A model generated the notes under the pieces. The model worked only from the letters and a program-made list of their open reading frames with translations, had not been told where the DNA came from and searched no databases. DNA of 64,000 nt from NCBI GenBank assembly GCA_024235835.1, contig JACKLQ010000001.1, positions 806,001 to 870,000 of the forward strand. Reading direction: 5' to 3'. Source of the stretch: Thiobacillus sp. GTDB taxonomy: Bacteria > Pseudomonadota > Gammaproteobacteria > Burkholderiales > Thiobacillaceae. Positions 59,673 to 64,000 of the stretch are shown here, in pieces. The first letter of the stretch is position 1; every line of letters starts with the position of its first letter. The translations under genes and the position numbers were made by a program.

Positions 59673-60215
59673 TCAGATGGCGGCTTCTATGATGGCCTGG
59701 GCGGCCTGCAGGAGATTGTCGTACACCGGCACTTCCTCCGGCAGTTGCCCCCCTTCCAGGGTTCGCACGCCCTTGCCGGTGCGCACCAGGATGGGCCTGG
59801 CCCCCACTGCCAGGGCCACCTCCACGTCCCGCAGCGCATCACCCACCGCGAACACGCCCTTCAGGTCGATATGCAGGCGGCTGCCAATTTCCAGGAACAA
59901 GCCCGTCCTGGGCTTACGGCAGGCGCATTTGGCATCGGCCGCGTGGGGACAGAAGAAGATGGCATCTATGCGGCCTCCGGCCAACACTGCCAACTTGTGC
60001 ATCTTGGCATGGATGGCGTTGAGGGTGGCCATGTCGAACAGGCCCCGGCCCACGCCGGACTGGTTCGAAGCCACCACCACCCGGAAACCTGCCTGGTTCA
60101 GGCGGGCAATAGCTTCCAGGCTGCCGGGGATGGGTTTCCATTCGTCCGGGTTCTTGATGAACTGGTCGGAGTCGAAGTTGATGACCCCGTCCCGATCCAG
60201 GATGACGCATTTCAT
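59673..60215 (-). CDS. gmhB: D-glycero-beta-D-manno-heptose-1,7-bisphosphate 7-phosphatase
   Basis: 180 residues, HAD superfamily. The catalytic DRDGVIN near residue 8-14, ASNQSGVGRG and a zinc loop CPHAADAKCACRKP with two Cys pairs and His are the GmhB signature. It acts in ADP-heptose synthesis for lipopolysaccharide core. It is followed by plsC. Confidence 0.93.
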   Translation of the reverse strand: MKCVILDRDGVINFDSDQFIKNPDEWKPIPGSLEAIARLNQAGFRVVVASNQSGVGRGLFDMATLNAIHAKMHKLAVLAGGRIDAIFFCPHAADAKCACRKPRTGLFLEIGSRLHIDLKGVFAVGDALRDVEVALAVGARPILVRTGKGVRTLEGGQLPEEVPVYDNLLQAAQAIIEAAI

Positions 60216-60256
60216 GGTCGTCCCCTCATTTCAGGACCGTGATTCATTCCGAATGC

Positions 60257-61504
60257 TCATGCATTTTCGCGCCTGGGAGCGGCCGTGGAAAGGGGTGACT
60301 GGGGCGCTGCGGGCGGATGGGTTTCAACCCGGTTGCGGCCGTTGTACTTGGCGGCCTGGAGTGCCTGGTCGGCGCGACCGAGAAAAGCGGCCTGGCCCTC
60401 CGCGGCGTCCCACTGCACCACCCCGATGCTGACGGCGACATGGATAGCCAGGTCGGCCATGGATACGGGGGATCGCCACACAGCGCTGCGGATCTGCTCC
60501 GCCAGCTGGCAGGCCGTCTCCAGATCCAGGTCCGGCATCAGCAGTGCAAACTCTTCTCCCCCTACCCTGGCCAGTATTTCCCCTTCCCCCATGTGGTCCT
60601 GGCAGACACGCACCAGGGCCTTCAACACCTCGTCTCCGCGCTGGTGGCCGTAGGTGTCGTTGATCTGCTTGAAGTAGTCCACGTCCAGCAGCATCAGGCT
60701 CATGGGTCGGCCCGTGGTTTCCGCCTGGCGCATCCGCTGCCGCATCACCTCATGGAAACGTCGCCGGTTGGTCACCCCCGTCAGATCGTCATGGTGCACC
60801 TGGGCCAACAGTTCCAGTTCCAGCTGCTTGCGAGCCGCCACCTCCTCAGTCAGGCGCTGGTTGGCCTGGCGCAGGATCTGGGCATCCCGGAAGTTCTCCC
60901 GGATAAGGCGGCTGATGCGGTAGGCAGAATAGGCGCCGAAGACATTCATGCCAAGGAACAGCAACCCCATCACAAGCATCTGATTGAACGGGAGCTCGAA
61001 GTGGTCTGCCAGCAGGATGAAGAACGCCACCGTACTGGAGAGGGCGATGGTCATGATGGGCAGGAAACGGTTGGGGATGAAGGCGTAGGTGCCCAGCAGC
61101 ATGACCATCATGCCCATGGCGTGCCAGCCCGCCTCGAGGGGCCGCAGCAAGGTGATGGAAAGGTAGCCCGCCATGGCCAGACCCAGCACCAGGGTAGGGG
61201 TGATGCCGTCCACCAACAGTCGCCAGTAGCGTTCCGCGGTGAAGGCGACGAGCAGGCCAAAGCCGGCCACCACCAGGCGGGTAAGCAGCAGGATCTCATA
61301 CTCGGTGCTGGCCCCCAGCAGGAGGTAGTCGGTAAAGGCGAAGGCCAGGTAAAACAACGCCGCCATGACGAAGGCCCGACGAGTGTCCCGCACCCAACTG
61401 GGATGGATGTATTCGCGGAACGCCACCTCCGTGGCCAGGTCGCGGAATTCCCCGGTGACTGGGGATAACTCGTACCGGGTCGGGTCCTGGATCTGGCCTG
61501 GCAT
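60257..61504 (-). CDS. Membrane diguanylate cyclase
   Basis: 415 residues. About six helices (50-215) form a MASE-like input domain, then a short coiled coil (FRDAQILRQANQRLTEEVAA) and a GGDEF domain (about 245-405) with the intact GGEEF motif and an RxxD-like site absent upstream. DDLTGVTNRRRF is the domain start. It makes c-di-GMP. It is followed by gmhB after 42 bases but on its own probably. Confidence 0.92.
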   Translation of the reverse strand: MPGQIQDPTRYELSPVTGEFRDLATEVAFREYIHPSWVRDTRRAFVMAALFYLAFAFTDYLLLGASTEYEILLLTRLVVAGFGLLVAFTAERYWRLLVDGITPTLVLGLAMAGYLSITLLRPLEAGWHAMGMMVMLLGTYAFIPNRFLPIMTIALSSTVAFFILLADHFELPFNQMLVMGLLFLGMNVFGAYSAYRISRLIRENFRDAQILRQANQRLTEEVAARKQLELELLAQVHHDDLTGVTNRRRFHEVMRQRMRQAETTGRPMSLMLLDVDYFKQINDTYGHQRGDEVLKALVRVCQDHMGEGEILARVGGEEFALLMPDLDLETACQLAEQIRSAVWRSPVSMADLAIHVAVSIGVVQWDAAEGQAAFLGRADQALQAAKYNGRNRVETHPPAAPQSPLSTAAPRRENA

Positions 61505-61523
61505 GCCGGTCCCGGTGCAAGGA

Positions 61524-63695
61524 TTACTTGCTGCCCGCCTGGCTGCCGAGTTGACTGCTCAGTTGGCTTATGTCTGCCACGCAGTTCATCAGGCCGCCCA
61601 GGCGGGCCAGGAGTGCCAGACGGTTGGCCCGTACCAGGGGCTCCTCGGCCATGACCATGACCTCGTCGAAGAAGCGGTCCACGGGAGCCTTCAGGGTGGC
61701 CAGCTGCTTCAGGGCCCCGGTGTAGTCCAGGCTCTCCAGCGCCGTCTCCACCGGCAGGGACACCGCATCCACCGCCTGGAACAGCACCCTTTCGGCGTCC
61801 TCCGTCAGCAGGGCGGCGTCGGGCTCCGGCCTGATGCCTTCGCCGGCCTGCTCCGCCTTGCGCAGGATGTTCTGGATGCGCTTGTTGGCGGCGGCCAGGG
61901 CCTCCGCCTCGGGCAACTGGCGGAACTGGGCCACGGCCTCCAGGCGGAGGGGCACCCGGTCGATGCGGGTGGGGGCCTGGGCCACCACCGCTTCCACCTG
62001 GTCCACGGCCCCGCCCTGCTCCCGCAGGTAGACCCGCAGGCGGTCCTGCATGAAGCGGAACACATCCACCACCACGCTGGCTGAAAGCTGCTCCGGGTCG
62101 AATCCGGACTTGGTCTTCTCCAGCAGGTGCATCAGGTCCAGGGGCAGCACCTTTTCCATGAGCATGCGCAGCACGCCCAGGGCGGCCCGGCGCAGGGCAA
62201 AGGGATCCTTGTCGCCGGTGGGAATGAGACCGATGCCGAAGATGCCCACCAGGCTGTCCAGACGCTCCGCCAGGGCCACGGCGAGGCCGACGTTGTCGGC
62301 GGCCAGCCCGTCGCCGGCGAAGCGGGGCCTGTAGTGGTCAGCGATGGCCTCCGCCACCCGCACGTCCTCGCCGTCGTGGAGGGCGTAGTAGCGGCCCATG
62401 ATGCCCTGCAGCTCGGGGAACTCCCCCACCATGTCGGTCACCAGGTCGGCCTTGGCCAGTTGCGCCGCCCGGGCGGCCAGGGCCGCGTCGGCCCCCAGTC
62501 CCTGGGCAATGGCACCGGCAAGCTTCATCAGGCGCTTGATGCGTGCCCCCTGGCTGCCCAGCTTGTTGTGGTAGACCACGTGGTCCAGCTTCTCCACCCG
62601 GCTTGCCAGGGGCCGCTTGCGGTCCTGGTCGAAGAAGAACTTGGCGTCCGCCAGGCGGGGTCGCACCACCCGCTCGTTGCCGCCGATGACCTGGGAGGGA
62701 TCAGCGGGTCGGATGTTGGAGACGATGAGGAACCGGTTGGTGAGGCGGCCTTCGGCATCCAGCAGGGGGAAATACTTCTGGTTGGCCTTCATGGTGAGGA
62801 TGAGGCATTCCTGGGGAACCGCCAGAAACTCGGGCTCGAACTGGCAGGCCAGCACGTTGGGCCGCTCCACCAGGGCTGTGACCTCGTCCAGCAGGGCATC
62901 GTCCTCGATGGGCCTGAATTTGCCCGCCTCCCCGCCGCCGATCATTTCCGCCGCGGCCTGAAGCTGCCTGACGATCTCTGCGCGGCGCCGGTCGAAACCG
63001 GGGATGACCGCCCCTTCGGCCTCCATCTGGGCCGCGTAGCTGTCCGCGTCATTGATGGTCACCGTAGGGCTGGCGGCCTCGAAGCGGTGGCCCTGGGTCT
63101 GCCGCCCGGCCGAGAGGCCCAACACGGAAATGGGCACCACGTCGGTGCCGTGCAGGGCCACCAGGCCGTGGGCGGGGCGCACGAAGTTCACCGTGCTCCA
63201 GCCCGGCTGCTCGCTACCCTCACCCAACTGGTAGGTCATGACCTTGGGAATGGGCAGCTTGGCCAGGGCCTCTTCCAGGGCCTTCTGCAGACCGTCGGCC
63301 AGGGCGGCGCCGGCCACCACGGTATCGAAGAACAGGGCCTCCGCCTTGCCGTCCGGGGCGCGCTTGAGCTGGGGCACCACGGCGGCGTCCAGACCCAGGG
63401 CGCCCAGCTTCTTCAGCAGGGCCGGGGAGGCCAGGCCGTCGGACGTGAGGCCCACGCTGACAGGCATTAGCTTATGGGACACCGGCCTGTCGGCAGCCCG
63501 ACCGGCCACCTGGCTCACATGCACAGCCAGGCGGCGGGGCGAGGCAAAAGGCGTGGATGCGCTGTCGGCCCCCGTCAGGCCCTGGGCCCGGAGGGATTCG
63601 AACAGTGTGGATGAGAAGGACTCCCCCAGCTTCTTCAGGGCCTTGGGCGGCAGTTCCTCGGTGAATAGTTCCACCAGCAGGTTCTTGGTCGTCAT
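61524..63695 (-). CDS. glyS: Glycyl-tRNA synthetase beta subunit
   Basis: 723 residues, normal to slightly long for GlyS (beta chain of the bacterial alpha2beta2 enzyme). LLVELFTEELPPKALKKL at the N-terminus, PRRLAVHVSQV, and the C-terminal DALR-like anticodon-binding domain (from about 580) are present. It begins 2 bases after the glyQ stop and is the normal glyQS arrangement. The downstream diguanylate cyclase gene is 19 bases away. Confidence 0.95.
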   Translation of the reverse strand: MTTKNLLVELFTEELPPKALKKLGESFSSTLFESLRAQGLTGADSASTPFASPRRLAVHVSQVAGRAADRPVSHKLMPVSVGLTSDGLASPALLKKLGALGLDAAVVPQLKRAPDGKAEALFFDTVVAGAALADGLQKALEEALAKLPIPKVMTYQLGEGSEQPGWSTVNFVRPAHGLVALHGTDVVPISVLGLSAGRQTQGHRFEAASPTVTINDADSYAAQMEAEGAVIPGFDRRRAEIVRQLQAAAEMIGGGEAGKFRPIEDDALLDEVTALVERPNVLACQFEPEFLAVPQECLILTMKANQKYFPLLDAEGRLTNRFLIVSNIRPADPSQVIGGNERVVRPRLADAKFFFDQDRKRPLASRVEKLDHVVYHNKLGSQGARIKRLMKLAGAIAQGLGADAALAARAAQLAKADLVTDMVGEFPELQGIMGRYYALHDGEDVRVAEAIADHYRPRFAGDGLAADNVGLAVALAERLDSLVGIFGIGLIPTGDKDPFALRRAALGVLRMLMEKVLPLDLMHLLEKTKSGFDPEQLSASVVVDVFRFMQDRLRVYLREQGGAVDQVEAVVAQAPTRIDRVPLRLEAVAQFRQLPEAEALAAANKRIQNILRKAEQAGEGIRPEPDAALLTEDAERVLFQAVDAVSLPVETALESLDYTGALKQLATLKAPVDRFFDEVMVMAEEPLVRANRLALLARLGGLMNCVADISQLSSQLGSQAGSK

Positions 63696-63697
63696 GA

Positions 63698-64000
63698 TCA
63701 GGCCACCTTCTCCATCCTGGCCAGGACCTCGTCGGCCCAGGCCCTGGGGGCCATGGGGAAGCCCAGGCGGGCCCGGGAATCCATGTAGCTCTGGGCCACG
63801 GCCCGGGCCAGGTTGCGGATGCGGCCGATATACGCGGCCCGCTCGGTGACGGAGATGGCGCCCCGGGCATCCAGCAGGTTGAAGGTGTGGGCGGCTTTCA
63901 GCACCTGTTCATAGGCGGGCAGGGCCAGCTGGCTGTCCATGAGATGTTTGGCCTGTTTTTCGTGGGCGTTGAAGGCGGTGAGGAGGAATTCCACGTCGCT
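63698..64000 (-). CDS. glyQ: Glycyl-tRNA synthetase alpha subunit, C-terminal part (gene continues past window)
   Basis: The last ~100 residues of GlyQ are visible, starting in frame at the window edge (codons for SDVEFLLTAFN) and ending ARMEKVA. LLDARGAISVTERAAYIGRIRNLA is a highly conserved GlyQ motif. It catalyses glycine activation together with GlyS. The 5' part is outside the window. Confidence 0.95.
   Translation of the reverse strand, partial: SDVEFLLTAFNAHEKQAKHLMDSQLALPAYEQVLKAAHTFNLLDARGAISVTERAAYIGRIRNLARAVAQSYMDSRARLGFPMAPRAWADEVLARMEKVA

Overview
The window is GC-rich, densely coded bacterial chromosome. Protein families point to a betaproteobacterium, probably a facultatively anaerobic or sulfur-oxidising member of the Nitrosomonadales/Rhodocyclales. 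The indications are a group II truncated haemoglobin, a periplasmic rhodanese, a haem-binding DUF3365 lipoprotein, a complex-I-like respiratory complex, and the betaproteobacterial type of aat-bpt, glyQS, thyA and gmhB-plsC neighbourhoods. The lineage is inferred from gene content only; there is no rRNA or tRNA gene in the window to fix it.

Layout. 1-1417 (minus strand): the end of a Rieske ferredoxin gene overlapping a divergent TrpD-like protein. 1451-4739 (plus): an operator-like palindrome, then truncated haemoglobin, DUF302 protein, rhodanese, DUF3365 haem lipoprotein, terminator and a TDT/SLAC1-type anion channel. 5042-18774 (plus): the most unusual locus. It is an Mrp-antiporter-like membrane module (E, F, G, DUF4040, B, C and a 1062-residue fusion of two antiporter-like subunits) followed by NuoH-, NuoB-, NuoC- and NuoD-like subunits and a fusion of a two-cluster ferredoxin to a GltD-type FAD/NAD(P)H subunit. 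A ferritin-like protein, a CBS-pair protein and an NhaD/ArsB-type transporter follow. The gene content is that of the archaeal MBH/MBX/MBS respiratory complexes, but the large subunit lacks the C-terminal [NiFe] ligands and the electron-input module is a flavoprotein fusion. Four junctions in the second half of this otherwise tightly overlapping operon are filled by structured GC-rich repeats.

18977-29109: a small winged-helix protein, YajD, an HDOD protein, FolA, a three-gene ABC efflux operon bracketed by two copies of a palindromic repeat, SrkA kinase, an MFS transporter and a molybdopterin-binding-domain protein. 29425-43453: a defence island. hsdM, a KilA-N protein, rhuM, hsdS, gajA and gajB (Gabija) form one chain of overlapping genes. 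A truncated hsdR copy, a hipBA toxin-antitoxin module with its own operator array, a complete hsdR and a YgjP-type metallopeptidase follow.

43649-64000 (mostly minus strand): GIY-YIG protein, phosphomannomutase, a polysaccharide pyruvyl transferase-like protein, a pentapeptide-repeat protein, HDOD and GGDEF/EAL proteins, thyA, a PilZ protein, the bpt-aat-gloA cluster, a second YgjP-type protease, a three-subunit fumarate reductase whose subunit sizes resemble the Wolinella type, plsC, gmhB, a membrane diguanylate cyclase, glyS and the end of glyQ. I see no CRISPR array, IS transposase, integrase or prophage structural gene.
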